A stretch of DNA of 64,000 nt from Mesorhizobium sp. SARCC-RB16n (GCF_008520305.1 NZ_ML703263.1:338100-402099); one strand, 5' to 3'; shown: positions 26,356 through 35,774, numbered from the stretch's first letter. The notes: generated from the letters alone by a model not told the origin. Numbers and translations: made by a program.

Positions 26356-26376
26356 TTGTTGTGCCATGCACAACAA
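26356..26376. repeat. Perfect hairpin between convergent moaB and glycosyltransferase genes
   Basis: TTGTTGTGC (26356-26364), loop CAT, GCACAACAA (26368-26376). It is a perfect 9-bp dyad with lower GC than the surroundings. There is no long T tract on either side, so a terminator is only possible. Confidence 0.5.
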
Positions 26377-26394
26377 AACAGAGCAGTGGCAAAA

Positions 26395-26919
26395 TCACCT
26401 CGGAGAGCGGTGCTGCTGCCTCGGTGGCGCCACCCAGATCTCGGCGTCGAGCTTCTTTGTCGCCAAGCCGCGCGCCAACGCCTCGGCGCTGCCAGCGTTC
26501 CTGGACAGAGATGCCGCCTGCCGCTTGCTGATCACCAGTCCGTCGGCGAGAGCGCGGTTTGCGGAGAAGACCCGGGCCAGGAAAGGCGGACGGCTGCCCC
26601 GCGCCCGGGAGAATCGAGCGGCCATGGCCTGCCTGGCCGTATGAGCGACGACCGGGTCGATCCAGCCCTCTACCAGCCTCGCACCCGGTTCGAGAAACAG
26701 CAGCCAGTCGCCCTTGGCCTGGCGGATGCCGGCGGCGACACCGCTCGTTACATACTGGCAGCCGGCATGCTCGGCGATGCGATGCGTCTGGTCGGTGGAG
26801 CCGGTGTCGCAGACGACGACCTCACGCACCACGCCCTCGACCGCGCCGCCAATCAGCGTCGCCAGCGTGCGGGCAAGGCCCTCCTCGTCATTATGCGTTT
26901 CGATGAGAACACTGAGCAT
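26395..26919 (-). CDS. Family 2-type glycosyltransferase, short form
   Basis: A 174-residue GT-A fold protein. The nucleotide-sugar region is visible: MLSVLIETHNDEEGLARTLATL at the start and EVVVCDTGSTDQTHRIAEHAGC, then KGDWLLFLEPGARL (the DxD-like acidic site is E-P-G-A here, so the metal site is degenerate). It lacks the long C-terminal part of full-length family 2 enzymes. Three ATG codons (26946, 26922, 26919) are in frame; none has a good ribosome site. It is divergent from the radical SAM gene. The role could be cell-surface glycosylation, but acceptor and sugar are unknown. Confidence 0.72.
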   Translation of the reverse strand: MLSVLIETHNDEEGLARTLATLIGGAVEGVVREVVVCDTGSTDQTHRIAEHAGCQYVTSGVAAGIRQAKGDWLLFLEPGARLVEGWIDPVVAHTARQAMAARFSRARGSRPPFLARVFSANRALADGLVISKRQAASLSRNAGSAEALARGLATKKLDAEIWVAPPRQQHRSPR

Positions 26920-27018
26920 CATTAGCCGAATAGCGGAAAGCATTGACCGACGCCAGTTTTTGCAGCGCACTATAGAAAGTTCTTGCTTTGTTCTCGTCAA
27001 CAAAATAGGAATAATTTC

Positions 27019-28224
27019 ATGAGCAGAGCGATTCGACACAACATGGACAGCCCCTGGGAGCGGGCGAAGATGGAACCGATCATGCGCGCCGACATTGCAG
27101 CCTTCGGAGCAGGACGAGCCGAAATGGCCAACGCGATGATCGAGCAGAGTGGCATGCGGGTCAGTCCGGACCGCAACCGTGGCCGGTCGGCAGGCATCAA
27201 TCCGTCCGGCCGGTTCGAACCTGTCAGCCGGCATGTCTTCGATGACGGCTGGAGTTCGCTGGAGGAACTGCCCCCGTTCAAGACCGAGGTGCAGGTGGAG
27301 AAGCCGCGCACCATCATCACTCGCAACGAATCGCCCGACATCTCCTTCGACCGGTCGATCAATCCCTATCGCGGCTGTGAGCACGGTTGCGTCTATTGCT
27401 TCGCACGGCCGACGCACTCGTTCATGGGGCTGTCTCCGGGCCTGGATTTCGAATCCAAGCTGTTCGCAAAGCCGGACGCGGCACGCCTGCTCGACAAGGA
27501 ATTGTCGAAGGACGGCTATCAGCCGCGTACCATCGCCATCGGCACCAACACCGATCCCTACCAGCCGATCGAGAAGCAGTACCGGATCATGCGCGAAATC
27601 CTCGAAGTGCTGGAGGCGCGCGGCCATCCGGTCGGCATCGTCACCAAATCGGCCCTGGTGGTGCGCGACATCGACATCCTGTCGCGCATGGCCGAGCGCG
27701 GGCTCGCCAAGGTGGCGTTGTCGGTGACGACGCTCGACCGCATGCTGGCGAGAACGATGGAACCCCGCGCCTCGACGCCGACCAAGCGGCTGGAGGCGAT
27801 CAGGCAGCTTTCAGATGCCGGTATCCCGGCTTCGGTGATGGTGGCGCCAATCGTTCCGGGTCTGACCGACCAAGAGATGGAGCGCATCCTCGACTCGGCA
27901 CACCATGCCGGTGCGCGCGAGGCCGGCTATGTGGTGCTGCGCCTGCCGCTGGAGGTCAGCCCAATCTTCAAAGACTGGCTGCTGCGCCACTATCCCGACC
28001 GCTATCGCCACGTCATGTCGCTGATCCGTTCGATGCGCGACGGCAAGGACTACGATTCGGAATGGGGCAAGCGCATGAAGGGCGCCGGACCCTATGCATG
28101 GCAGATCGGCCGGCGCTTCGAGATCACCGCCAAGCGGCTCGGCCTCAATGCCGAACGGCGCACGCTGCGGACCGACCAATTCGTCGCCGCGGGTAAGGAT
28201 CAGGAGCAGTTGATGCTGCTCTGA
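27019..28224 (+). CDS. PA0069-type radical SAM protein (SplB-like)
   Basis: A 401-residue radical SAM protein. The [4Fe-4S] motif CxxxCxxC appears as CEHGCVYC in [17 protein letters not shown]. The protein has the N-terminal extension ([14 protein letters not shown]) and the VIVTKS-like and LALSVTTLD-like strands ([26 protein letters not shown]) of the PA0069 group, related to spore photoproduct lyase. The reaction is not known. The ATG at 27019 follows AGGAATAATTTC, so it is better than the upstream in-frame TTG. It lies before rnhB on the same strand, separated by 151 bp. Confidence 0.85.
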   Translation: MSRAIRHNMDSPWERAKMEPIMRADIAAFGAGRAEMANAMIEQSGMRVSPDRNRGRSAGINPSGRFEPVSRHVFDDGWSSLEELPPFKTEVQVEKPRTIITRNESPDISFDRSINPYRGCEHGCVYCFARPTHSFMGLSPGLDFESKLFAKPDAARLLDKELSKDGYQPRTIAIGTNTDPYQPIEKQYRIMREILEVLEARGHPVGIVTKSALVVRDIDILSRMAERGLAKVALSVTTLDRMLARTMEPRASTPTKRLEAIRQLSDAGIPASVMVAPIVPGLTDQEMERILDSAHHAGAREAGYVVLRLPLEVSPIFKDWLLRHYPDRYRHVMSLIRSMRDGKDYDSEWGKRMKGAGPYAWQIGRRFEITAKRLGLNAERRTLRTDQFVAAGKDQEQLMLL

Positions 28225-28375
28225 AACTGAAATCCCCACGGCTGTTGATTGCCGCCGTGGCAAAGAATCCCGTCCGGCCTGCCCCGGCCTGCAGACGGTG
28301 CCCTCCCGGTCCGGCGCCCCACCCGACCCGGAGGGACTTGCGGAGAATCGGAGCCGATGCGAACCTCGCCGCAAC

Positions 28376-29071
28376 ATGGCTCGCGCGCGTTCTGATTCTC
28401 CGCTTCTCTTCGAAATCGTCGAGAAACCAGATTTCTCCTTCGAGACGAAGGCGATGGCCGATGGGTTGTGGCCGGTCGCGGGGATGGACGAAGCCGGGCG
28501 CGGCCCGCTGGCGGGTCCGGTGGTCGCCGCGGCAGTGGTTCTCGATCCCGCCAACATTCCCGAAGGGCTCGACGATTCCAAGCGGCTTAGCCACCTGCAG
28601 CGCGAAGCGCTGTTCCTGCGCATTCTTGGCTCCGCGCAAGCGGTCTCCATGGCCTCGATCAGCGCCGAGGGCATAGACGGCAGCAACATCCTCAAGGCGA
28701 GCCTCGAAGCGATGCGCCGGGCTCTGGCCGGGCTGTCGGTTCGGCCGAAGCTCGCGCTAGCCGACGGGCGCGACGTGCCGCCGGGACTCCCCTGCGAGGG
28801 GCGCGCGCTGATCAAGGGCGACCAGCGCTCGCAGTCGATCGCCGCCGCCTCGATCGTGGCCAAGGTCATGCGCGACCGCATGATGTGCGGCTGCGGCAGC
28901 CACCATGACCGCTACGGCTTCGAGGTTCACATGGGCTATGCCACGGTCCGCCATCGCACGGCGATCGAGGCACATGGGCCGGTGGCGCGGCTGCACCGCG
29001 TCTCTTTCGCGCCGTTTCGGCTGGGTGGTGTCGAGGTGGTTGAGGAAGAGAGCTTGGCCGGGCTGGATTAA
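28376..29071 (+). CDS. rnhB: Ribonuclease HII
   Basis: Removes RNA from RNA-DNA hybrids and single ribonucleotides from DNA. A 231-residue protein with catalytic Asp38 and Glu39 in [19 protein letters not shown], plus the DDSKRL motif, [21 protein letters not shown] and the fourth acidic position region YGFEVHMGY. The ATG 28376 is the first that leaves the usual 30-residue alphaproteobacterial N-terminal extension; a longer in-frame start at 28298 lacks a ribosome site. It ends before a short REP-like hairpin and the terminator shared with the atp operon. Confidence 0.93.
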   Translation: MARARSDSPLLFEIVEKPDFSFETKAMADGLWPVAGMDEAGRGPLAGPVVAAAVVLDPANIPEGLDDSKRLSHLQREALFLRILGSAQAVSMASISAEGIDGSNILKASLEAMRRALAGLSVRPKLALADGRDVPPGLPCEGRALIKGDQRSQSIAAASIVAKVMRDRMMCGCGSHHDRYGFEVHMGYATVRHRTAIEAHGPVARLHRVSFAPFRLGGVEVVEEESLAGLD

Positions 29072-29097
29072 GGCGAAAGCGGCGCCGACTACAGCCG

Positions 29098-29120
29098 ATC
29101 TCCCTCTTCGTGGGGGAGAT
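29098..29120. repeat. Short palindrome downstream of rnhB
   Basis: ATCTCCC (29098-29104) and GGGAGAT (29114-29120) around TCTTCGTGG. It resembles, in a shortened form, the CTCCCC/GGGGAG palindromes at 8.4 kb and 48.6 kb. It may be a degenerate copy of the same dispersed element. Confidence 0.4.
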
Positions 29121-29147
29121 TGGCAGCGTTGACACAGCGCACAACAA

Positions 29148-29177
29148 AAAAGCCGCCAAGTTTCCCGGGCGGCTTTT
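29148..29177. terminator. Intrinsic terminator of the F0 ATP synthase operon (bidirectional)
   Basis: AAAAGCCGCC (29148-29157) and GGCGGCTTTT (29168-29177). Read leftward, T6 follows the stem, ending the atp operon; rightward, T4 follows, so it can also stop rnhB transcription. Confidence 0.87.
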
Positions 29178-29198
29178 GATCTACTTGATGCCGTCAGC

Positions 29199-29690
29199 TC
29201 AGTTCAACTTGGCCTTCACATCCTGCAGCGCGGACTTGAACAGGTCGGCTCCGGCCTTGGCGTCAACCTTGGCGGCAAGTAGCGCGCGTGCTGCCTCGAC
29301 GGCGATGTCGACGGCGCTGGCGCGCACTTCGCTGATGGCGTCGCGCTCAGCCTGGCCGATCTTCTGCTCTGCAAGCGCGGTGCGCCGGGCGACGTAGTCC
29401 TCGGTCTTCTTATGCGCGTCGGCAGCGAGTGTTTCAGCTTCGCGCTTGGCGGCCGCGACAATGTCGGCAGCTTCCTGCTCGGCTTCCTTGCGCTTCTTTT
29501 TGTACAAGCCGAGCAGTTGCTGGGCCTCGTCGCGCAACTTGCGTGCCTCGTCGAGTTCGCTGCTGATCCGGGCGGCGCGCGCGTCGAGCGCCTTGGCGAG
29601 CATACCAGGCACCTTGATATAGATGGCGACGCCCAGGAAGATGATCAGGGCTATCGTGGCCCAGAGCGTTGCGAGAGATGTAGCGTCCAT
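29199..29690 (-). CDS. atpF: ATP synthase F0 subunit b
   Basis: Peripheral-stalk subunit of the F1F0 ATP synthase. A 163-residue protein: one N-terminal membrane helix (LATLWATIALIIFLGVAIYI) then a long charged coiled coil with frequent Ala, Glu and Lys. The ATG at 29690 follows GAGGAGCG; the longer in-frame start upstream overlaps the b' gene end. It is the last gene of the F0 operon, after the b' subunit (gap 10 bp). Having both b and b' is typical of photosynthetic bacteria and alphaproteobacteria, which form a b-b' heterodimer. Confidence 0.95.
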   Translation of the reverse strand: MDATSLATLWATIALIIFLGVAIYIKVPGMLAKALDARAARISSELDEARKLRDEAQQLLGLYKKKRKEAEQEAADIVAAAKREAETLAADAHKKTEDYVARRTALAEQKIGQAERDAISEVRASAVDIAVEAARALLAAKVDAKAGADLFKSALQDVKAKLN

Positions 29691-29700
29691 GATGCGCTCC

Positions 29701-30282
29701 TCACCGGGCCACGGATTTGACCGCGGCCGCGATCTCGGCCTTGCCGGCCTTGTCGCCAACCAGTGCCTCGACGATCGCCGAAGCGGTGTCCTCGGCGATG
29801 CTGCCGACTTCCTTCATGGCGTTGGCCTTGATGGAAGAAATGCGCGCCTCGGCCTCGCCAAGCTTCTCGTCAAGCGCTGCCTCGATCTTCTTGCGTGCGG
29901 TGTCGGCTTCAGCCTTGGCCGCATCGGCAGCCTGCTGGCCGATCGAGTTGGCGTTCTTCTTGGCTTCCGCCAGTTCCTGCTCGTAAGCGGCAACAGCGGC
30001 GTCTGCCTCGCTCTTCAACTTGGCTGCCTGGTCGAGATCCTGGCTGATGCGATCGTTGCGGACATCGATGATGCCGCCGAGGCGCGGCATCGCCACCCGC
30101 TTCAGGAACAGGTAGAAAAGCCCGAAAGTGATCGCCAGCCACAGAAGCTGCGACGGAAACGTCGCCGGATCGAATGGCGGGAACGTGCCGTGCGCTTCGG
30201 CAGGCACGCCGGTGCCGGAGTGCGTGTCGCCTTCCGTCGCGGCGGGCGCGGTCTCTTGCGCAAAGGCAGATGTCACAAACAT
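29701..30282 (-). CDS. atpG: ATP synthase F0 subunit b'
   Basis: Second, diverged peripheral-stalk subunit, 193 residues. It has an N-terminal Ala/Thr-rich segment of about 50 residues (possibly partly a signal-like start, VTSAFAQETAPAA), one membrane helix (SQLLWLAITFGLFYLFL) and a coiled coil (DQAAKLKSEADAAVAAYEQELAEAKK). It follows atpE and precedes atpF in the operon, the usual alphaproteobacterial order a-c-b'-b. The gene name varies between atpG and atpF2 in annotations; in rhizobia atpG commonly denotes b' and should not be mistaken for the gamma subunit. Confidence 0.93.
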   Translation of the reverse strand: MFVTSAFAQETAPAATEGDTHSGTGVPAEAHGTFPPFDPATFPSQLLWLAITFGLFYLFLKRVAMPRLGGIIDVRNDRISQDLDQAAKLKSEADAAVAAYEQELAEAKKNANSIGQQAADAAKAEADTARKKIEAALDEKLGEAEARISSIKANAMKEVGSIAEDTASAIVEALVGDKAGKAEIAAAVKSVAR

Positions 30283-30344
30283 CTCATTCCCCTGTCCATA
30301 AGGTAAGGTCGCACTATGCGCCCCCCTTCGTCAGCCCGTAGTTC

Positions 30345-30569
30345 TTACTTGAACACCAGGAGAAGCGCGATCAGGAGCGAGAAGATGCCCAGGGCTTCCG
30401 TCACGGCGAAGCCGAAGATCAGACGGCCGAACTGGCCATCGGCAGCCGACGGATTGCGCAGCGCGCCCGAGAGATAGCTGCCGAAGATGTTGCCGAGGCC
30501 AATGCCCGCGCCACCCATGCCCAGGCAAGCGATGCCGGCGCCGATTGCAGCTGCTGCATTTACTTCCAT
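30345..30569 (-). CDS. atpE: ATP synthase F0 subunit c
   Basis: Proteolipid that forms the rotating c-ring, 74 residues with two membrane helices. The N-terminal helix ([20 protein letters not shown]) is Gly/Ala-rich; the polar loop is RNPSAADGQ; the ion-binding carboxylate is Glu58 in [11 protein letters not shown]. Those residues fit a proton-driven ring. It lies 63 bp downstream of atpB. A good ribosome site (AAGGAGT) precedes the ATG. Confidence 0.97.
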   Translation of the reverse strand: MEVNAAAAIGAGIACLGMGGAGIGLGNIFGSYLSGALRNPSAADGQFGRLIFGFAVTEALGIFSLLIALLLVFK

Positions 30570-30632
30570 GTCAAACTCCTTGTGGTTCCGTTGTCGTTGC
30601 AGTTGGTAGTTGGCGTCATGCGCCGGTGAAAT

Positions 30633-31391
30633 TTAGTGACTGGGGTGCAGGGCGTCGTTGAGGTACATGCAGGTCAACACCGCAAAGACGTAGGCTTGCA
30701 GGAAGGCGACGAGCAGCTCCAGCGCCGTCAGCGCAACCGCCATGGCCAGCGGCAGCACCGAGCCCGCAATGCCGATGGCGCCGAAAGCGCTTAGGCTGAC
30801 GACAAAGCCCGAGAACACCTTCAGTGTGATGTGGCCGGCCAACATGTTGGCGAACAGACGAACCGAGAGGCTGACCGGGCGCGAAACGAAGGAAATCACC
30901 TCGATCGCCACGACGAGCGGCATCAGGTAAATCGGTACGCCTTGCGGCACGAACAGCTTGAGGAAGCCCAGACCATGCTTCATGAAGCCGTAGGCGATCA
31001 CGGTTCCGATTACCAGAATGGCAAGGCCGAAGGTGACGATGATATGGCTGGTGACGGTGAAGAAATAGGGGATCAGGCCGAGCAGATTGGCAACCAGCAC
31101 GAACATGAACAGCGAAAACACGAGCGGGAAGAACTTCATGCCCTGCGTGCCGGCGGCGTCGCGCAACATGTTGCCGACGAACTCGTAAGCCATTTCGGAG
31201 ACCGACTGCAGCCGACCGGGAACAAGGCTGCGGCTCGACGTGGTGAGATAGAGGAAAGCTGCCGCGACCAACACGGTCAGGACCATGAACAATGCCGAAT
31301 TCGTGAAGGACAGATCATAGCTGCCGATCTTGATCGGAATCAGCTTGATGATATGGAACTGGTGGATCGGATCGACCTTGTCAGCAGCCAC
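30633..31391 (-). CDS. atpB: ATP synthase F0 subunit a
   Basis: Membrane stator subunit forming the proton half-channels, 252 residues with about five to six helices. The essential Arg is R178 in [13 protein letters not shown]-terminal DPIHQFHI and the C-terminal [17 protein letters not shown] are typical of alphaproteobacterial subunit a. It starts with GTG (GGGGATG upstream). It is the second gene after atpI, 69 bp apart. No F1 genes (atpHAGDC) are present, consistent with the split atp arrangement of these bacteria. Confidence 0.97.
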   Translation of the reverse strand: MAADKVDPIHQFHIIKLIPIKIGSYDLSFTNSALFMVLTVLVAAAFLYLTTSSRSLVPGRLQSVSEMAYEFVGNMLRDAAGTQGMKFFPLVFSLFMFVLVANLLGLIPYFFTVTSHIIVTFGLAILVIGTVIAYGFMKHGLGFLKLFVPQGVPIYLMPLVVAIEVISFVSRPVSLSVRLFANMLAGHITLKVFSGFVVSLSAFGAIGIAGSVLPLAMAVALTALELLVAFLQAYVFAVLTCMYLNDALHPSH

Positions 31392-31460
31392 TTTACATCC
31401 CCGTCAAAGCCGCACGCGGCTCTCGTGTCCTGTTCATCGCGCCTGTGACGGCGCCTCAAT

Positions 31461-31850
31461 TCATTCTTTCGGATCGCGCGGTTTGCGCTGTCCGAATTCC
31501 GCCACGACACCTGCCGAACGCAGGACATTGAGCACGGCGGCACCAAATCCCAGCATAACACCGACGATCAGACCCCATGGCGATGTTCCCGCCACGTGAT
31601 CCAAAAACCAGCCAAGGCCCACACCCACCACTATCCCGGCGATGAATTCGCTGGACAGCTTGAGCGCCTGACCATATCCGGCCCTCGCTTTAGCGTCGTC
31701 TTTCCCCTCAAGCCGGCTCGGCATCCTTGTCGCAAGCGATGCTTCAAGTTCACGCCGACGGCGCTCAAGATCGTCGTCGCGGATGTCGGTTTCATGCTGC
31801 TTGCCGCGGCCGGTTTCTCCGGTTCCGTCTGGCCTGTTTTTATTGGCCAT
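31461..31850 (-). CDS. atpI: AtpI-type F0 assembly protein
   Basis: A 129-residue membrane protein, first gene of the F0 operon. The N-terminal half is hydrophilic and charged (RRRRELEASLATRMPSRLEG); the C-terminal half has two helices (SEFIAGIVVGVGLGWFLDH and PWGLIVGVMLGFGAAVLNVL). AtpI helps c-ring assembly or Mg uptake in other bacteria. It is a standard leader of the rhizobial F0 operon. A promoter with good consensus lies about 60 bp upstream. Confidence 0.9.
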   Translation of the reverse strand: MANKNRPDGTGETGRGKQHETDIRDDDLERRRRELEASLATRMPSRLEGKDDAKARAGYGQALKLSSEFIAGIVVGVGLGWFLDHVAGTSPWGLIVGVMLGFGAAVLNVLRSAGVVAEFGQRKPRDPKE

Positions 31851-31907
31851 CGCAACCCCCCTGCCCGGTCAGACCGTCACCGTCCGTCCGCTTCTAAAGT
31901 CGCCGGC

Positions 31908-31936
31908 AACATAGTTAGAGGGTTTGCGCCCGTCAA
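31908..31936 (-). promoter_or_regulatory. Sigma-70-type promoter of the F0 ATP synthase operon
   Basis: Read leftward: TTGACG (31936-31931), a 17-bp spacer, TATGTT (31913-31908). Transcription would start near 31901, giving a 5' UTR of about 50 nt before the atpI ATG at 31850. The match to the -35 consensus is five of six and spacing is ideal. It lies in the 257-bp gap between atpI and the cell-wall hydrolase gene. Confidence 0.6.
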
Positions 31937-31950
31937 GCCACGGGCGGAAG

Positions 31951-31978
31951 TTCATTGTCATGTATTTTAGACAATGAA
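31951..31978. repeat. Perfect inverted repeat between atp operon and sleB-like gene
   Basis: TTCATTGTC (31951-31959), spacer of 10 nt, GACAATGAA (31970-31978). It lies upstream of the atp promoter and downstream of the hydrolase gene. It could be an operator for atp control or a hairpin ending the hydrolase message; the T tract in the loop argues against a standard terminator. Confidence 0.5.
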
Positions 31979-32107
31979 ATCAAACGATTAGCAAGGTGCG
32001 ACATCGTGCCCGCCGTGATGATGGGGATGCATCGCGCGAATCCCCCCGGCAATGGCTCGCTGATCGACCGCCCGACCTCCTGAAAAGTCCGGCGACCGGC
32101 GGCTCGC

Positions 32108-33289
32108 TCAACTCCAGCCGCCACCATAAGTCCGGTAGAAAATATGCAGGCCGATCTTGGTCATCTTCTGCATCGTGCGCGCCCAGCCGGGATGGACATA
32201 GTTGGCATAGTAATGGGTCGACGACCCGACCTCCGGAATGAAGATCTTGCCGGCGGTGACGGCCATGCCGATGTCCTGCGCGGTCTTGTAGGCGACAGGA
32301 TTGTCGATGCGCTTCTTCCTGCCGTCGCAAGCGAATGAAAACTGACAGCGGTTGAACCAGCTGTCGTTCTGATAGACGACGCCGCAGATCGAATTGGGAT
32401 AAGCGGGATTGCGGACCCGGTTGAGGATCACCTGGGCAACGGCGGCCTGGCCGCGCACGGTTTCGCCTCGTGCCTCGAAATAGATGCCGTTGGCCAGGCA
32501 TTTCTGCTCCGGCTTGGAGAAGACGCTGGCCGGAAGCGGATTCTGGATCCAGGCGTGGTCGCCCTTGGCCATCGGCGGAATGAAGCGGCCGCTGTTGGGC
32601 TGCTCGTCCTGAAGCAGGGCTTCAAAGGGTGAGGCCTTGGCGTAGTCCGGCGCGGATTGCGCATAGGCGGTCGCCAGCACATCGGGATGGTCGTTGTTGA
32701 CCAGGGCCGCAAGCATCGCCGGCACGCCGGGATCCGGCTTCTTGTCCTCACGCGCATGGAAGGCCGCGGCGATCTGGATTTCCTTGCCTTTGATCCGAGG
32801 CTTGGCAAAGGCCATCTTCAGCTCGCTGTCCATGCTCGGCCGCGTCAGCGAGGAGGTCCGCTGGAAGATCGAGCCGGCATTGAAGTTCTTCGGCGGTGCC
32901 ACCGGAGAGACCTGGACGATGCGGCCCTTCTTGTCGGCGCGTACGACGCGATCCTCGTCGGGCGACCCGCTGACCTTGCCCCCCTTGCCACGGAACGAGA
33001 CGGAGCCGATACCGGGAAGGCGAACGCCGGAACCCGAGATCGAGCCGGTGACGTCGGAATCGACGAACGGCATCTCGGCCGCATGGACCGAACCGGCAAC
33101 GGATTTCTCGACATAGGAGTTCCAGCGCGCGGTCGGCGCTTCGAGGCCGGACACAAGGCTTGTCATGTCCTGGTAGGCGGCGACGGTCGGAAAGCCGATC
33201 CAGATGCCGAGACCGATGATGAACGGAGACACAAGGCTGCGTTTCTCACCGGCGGCGGCCATCAGCCGCTTCAACACACGTCGATGCAC
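32108..33289 (-). CDS. SleB-type cell-wall hydrolase, membrane-anchored
   Basis: A 393-residue protein with an N-terminal basic start and single hydrophobic segment (SLVSPFIIGLGIWIGFPTVAAY), a long variable region, and a C-terminal Hydrolase_2 (SleB-like) domain. The catalytic region is KCLANGIYFEARGE (Glu as the likely acid), followed by AVAQVILNRV, YPNSICGVVYQN and GSSTHYYANYVHPGW. GTG 33289 was chosen because GGAGAG lies 6 nt upstream. Such proteins cut peptidoglycan during growth or division. The middle, with SDVTGSISGSG and VAPPKNF, is not recognised. Confidence 0.85.
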   Translation of the reverse strand: MHRRVLKRLMAAAGEKRSLVSPFIIGLGIWIGFPTVAAYQDMTSLVSGLEAPTARWNSYVEKSVAGSVHAAEMPFVDSDVTGSISGSGVRLPGIGSVSFRGKGGKVSGSPDEDRVVRADKKGRIVQVSPVAPPKNFNAGSIFQRTSSLTRPSMDSELKMAFAKPRIKGKEIQIAAAFHAREDKKPDPGVPAMLAALVNNDHPDVLATAYAQSAPDYAKASPFEALLQDEQPNSGRFIPPMAKGDHAWIQNPLPASVFSKPEQKCLANGIYFEARGETVRGQAAVAQVILNRVRNPAYPNSICGVVYQNDSWFNRCQFSFACDGRKKRIDNPVAYKTAQDIGMAVTAGKIFIPEVGSSTHYYANYVHPGWARTMQKMTKIGLHIFYRTYGGGWS

Positions 33290-33433
33290 GGAACTCTCTC
33301 CAGGAACGCAACTGACCCCACTGGAGAGCAAAATGATGCATTAACCTTGATGGGACGTTAACGGGGTCGGTCGGGTTTTCTCAGTCGGCTCAAGGTCGTG
33401 GTTTCGAAGTCGGGCGATTTTGCGGCGGGAGGC

Positions 33434-34720
33434 TCAGGCGCGTTTCAGGAAGATCGGCCAGGCGACCAGGGCGCAGGCCGCGGCCGACAGCCAGACGCCG
33501 GGCCATGACCAGAGGTGCAGCAGCCCTGGAATGGCCACGGGAACCAGGAAGAAGCCGACGAAGACAAAGCTGTTGGCAAGGCTGAGTGCCGTGCCGACAT
33601 GGCCGGCACCGGCCAGCGTGGCAAGCTCGGTATAGGCAACGCCGTGCCAGGCGGAGACCGAGATGCCGGCGGCGACAAGAACCAGGGGCAGCACAGCGAT
33701 CAGGAAGGATTGGCTGCCAGGCATTGCGGGAATGGCCAGAACTAGCAGCCAAAGCATCATGAAGGCCAGCGCGCTCAGCGCACAGCACAAGCGCAGGAAC
33801 TGACGGCGGTTGCCATGTCGGTCGGTATAGCGGCCGCTCCAGACGCGCATGACCATGGCGCCGACCTGTACGGCGGCAAGGCTCCCGCTGGTCGCCGTTG
33901 TGCCAAGTCCGGCGAAGTCGTGCAGGAACACCGACGCGAAAGTGAGGACCGCCACTTGTGGAAAGCAGAGCAGACCGATCGCGGTCGAGATGCGCCAGAC
34001 CTCGACGCTGCGCAATGGCGCCGGTCCACCGGATGAAACGACGTGCCCATCACCCGCCGCCGGCGGTTCGTGCAGCCAACGCCAGGCGAACAAGGCGGAG
34101 AGAGCGGATGCCGCCGCCAGAAGCCCGAACACCGCGGTGAAGCCGAAAGCCTGGGCAAGCGACGGCAGGACGAGCGCACCGAGGCCGCCGCCAAGCGGCA
34201 CCGCCGTCTGCCTGATGCTCATGGCAAAACCGCGCTCATTCTCCCTGAACCAGGCCATGATGGCGCGGCCGCTCGAGCCGTTGACACTGCCGCCGAGCAG
34301 TCCCGTGACGAGCAGGCTTGCCGCCAGCAGCATGACATCGGGAATGGCTGACCCTCTCGGCACGACAAGCATCGCCATCGCAAGCAGCCACGCCGCCGTC
34401 GCGCCAAGCCCGATCAGAAGCACGCGTCGATCCCCCCAGCGGTCGGTGAGCAGACCCCATGGCAATTCGCTGAGGGCAACCCCCAGCCCGAGCAAGCCAA
34501 GCGCCAGGCCAAGTTCGGCATTGCTCAAATGATAGCTCTGGCGAAGCACGACCGCCGTTGTCGGTATGCCCGAGAATGTCGCCGAGAAACCGGCATTCGC
34601 GGCAACCCCGACGCCCAGGACCTTCCAGCGGTGGTTGGGGCCGAAGGTCCGGCCAGCCGCGGTGGTGGCGGTGCCTCGCCCGCATGGCTGGCAATCATTG
34701 CGAGTGACGGTGGCAGACAT
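33434..34720 (-). CDS. MFS transporter, divergent from a LysR gene
   Basis: A 428-residue major facilitator with about 12 hydrophobic segments. The MFS signature in loop 2-3 is LTDRWGDRRVLL and related motifs recur in the second half (WSGRYTDRHGNRRQFL). The first 25 residues are unusual (two cysteines and Thr-rich, ATVTRNDCQPCGRG). GGGAATGG precedes the ATG. Divergent to a LysR regulator across 116 bp, so probably induced by its own substrate. Function (efflux or uptake) is not evident. Confidence 0.85.
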   Translation of the reverse strand: MSATVTRNDCQPCGRGTATTAAGRTFGPNHRWKVLGVGVAANAGFSATFSGIPTTAVVLRQSYHLSNAELGLALGLLGLGVALSELPWGLLTDRWGDRRVLLIGLGATAAWLLAMAMLVVPRGSAIPDVMLLAASLLVTGLLGGSVNGSSGRAIMAWFRENERGFAMSIRQTAVPLGGGLGALVLPSLAQAFGFTAVFGLLAAASALSALFAWRWLHEPPAAGDGHVVSSGGPAPLRSVEVWRISTAIGLLCFPQVAVLTFASVFLHDFAGLGTTATSGSLAAVQVGAMVMRVWSGRYTDRHGNRRQFLRLCCALSALAFMMLWLLVLAIPAMPGSQSFLIAVLPLVLVAAGISVSAWHGVAYTELATLAGAGHVGTALSLANSFVFVGFFLVPVAIPGLLHLWSWPGVWLSAAACALVAWPIFLKRA

Positions 34721-34836
34721 GATTCCATTCCCGTGACGCCGGTCGAGCGGCCTTGACGGGGCGGATGTAGCGCCATAGCTTCATCCATAAAATCAGGAAG
34801 TTTTTGAGCGATGATCCCGGAAATAAGGACGATCCC

Positions 34837-35757
34837 ATGCGACGCGTCACATTCGATCTCGACGTGCTGAGGACTTTCGTCACCGGCATGGAGCTGGGAA
34901 GTTTCGCCAGGGCAGCCGAGCGGCTTGGCCGCTCGACCTCCGCCGTCAGTGCACAGCTGAAGAAACTGCAGGAGCAAGCCGATACGCCGATCTTCCGCAA
35001 GGCGGGGCGCGGCCTGTCCCTGACCGAAGCCGGCGAGACGATGCTCGGCTATGCGCGGCGCCTGATCGAGCTCAATGACGAGGCGGCCTTCGCCATCCGC
35101 GACGTCGAACTGGAGGGCTGGGTGCGGCTCGGCCTGCAGGAGGATTTCGGCGAGGCCGTGTTGCCCGAAGTGCTCGGGCGCTTCGCCCGCGCCCACCCCA
35201 AGGTTCGGATCGAAGCACGGATCGGGCGCAGCCACGAATTGGCCGAGCGTGTCCTTTCCGGCAATCTCGACATCGCGCTCGCCTGGCATGATGGCACGAC
35301 GCCGCCATACAGCCGGCATGTCGCCGACGTGCAGGCGCGCTGGATCGGCCCGGCAAAACCGATCGAGGCAGGCCCCCACACTGACGAGGCACTGCAACTG
35401 GTGGTGTTCGAGGCGCCTTGCCTGCTGCGCACCGTGGCGACCGAGACGCTGGATCGTGCAGGGCGGCCCTGGCGCATGGCGTTTTCCAGCCCCAGCCTTG
35501 GCGGCATATGGGCGGCGGTGGCGGCAGGCCTCGGACTGACGATCCGCACCGATATCGGCCTGCCCGCAAATGTCAGGGCGCTCGCACCCGGAGTGCTCGG
35601 ACTGCCGCCGCTGCCGAAGATGGCGCTGCACCTGCATCAGAAGGATGCCGAGCTCGATCCCGTCGCGGCACGGCTGGCCGACATCCTGCTGCGATCGGCG
35701 TTCGAGGCGTTGCCTGAAGGCGCCGAGACGAAAGAGAACCTACTGAAAGTCGCTTAA
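34837..35757 (+). CDS. LysR-family transcriptional regulator
   Basis: A 306-residue regulator: winged helix at 5-65 (FDLDVLRTFVTGMELGSFARAAERLG, then STSAVSAQLKKLQEQ) and a co-inducer domain (LGLQEDFGEAVLPEVLGRF to the C-terminus). The ATG at 34837 has AAGGA 7 nt upstream; the in-frame TTG at 34804 is less likely. It is divergent from the MFS transporter at 33.4-34.7 kb and likely its regulator. It ends 18 bp before the convergent der stop. Confidence 0.9.
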   Translation: MRRVTFDLDVLRTFVTGMELGSFARAAERLGRSTSAVSAQLKKLQEQADTPIFRKAGRGLSLTEAGETMLGYARRLIELNDEAAFAIRDVELEGWVRLGLQEDFGEAVLPEVLGRFARAHPKVRIEARIGRSHELAERVLSGNLDIALAWHDGTTPPYSRHVADVQARWIGPAKPIEAGPHTDEALQLVVFEAPCLLRTVATETLDRAGRPWRMAFSSPSLGGIWAAVAAGLGLTIRTDIGLPANVRALAPGVLGLPPLPKMALHLHQKDAELDPVAARLADILLRSAFEALPEGAETKENLLKVA

Positions 35758-35774
35758 GGGTTGCCGCCCGAGCC

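Noticed and set aside
34525-35637. 370-codon minus-strand ORF opposite the LysR gene
   Set aside because: Antisense shadow that overlaps the MFS start region.
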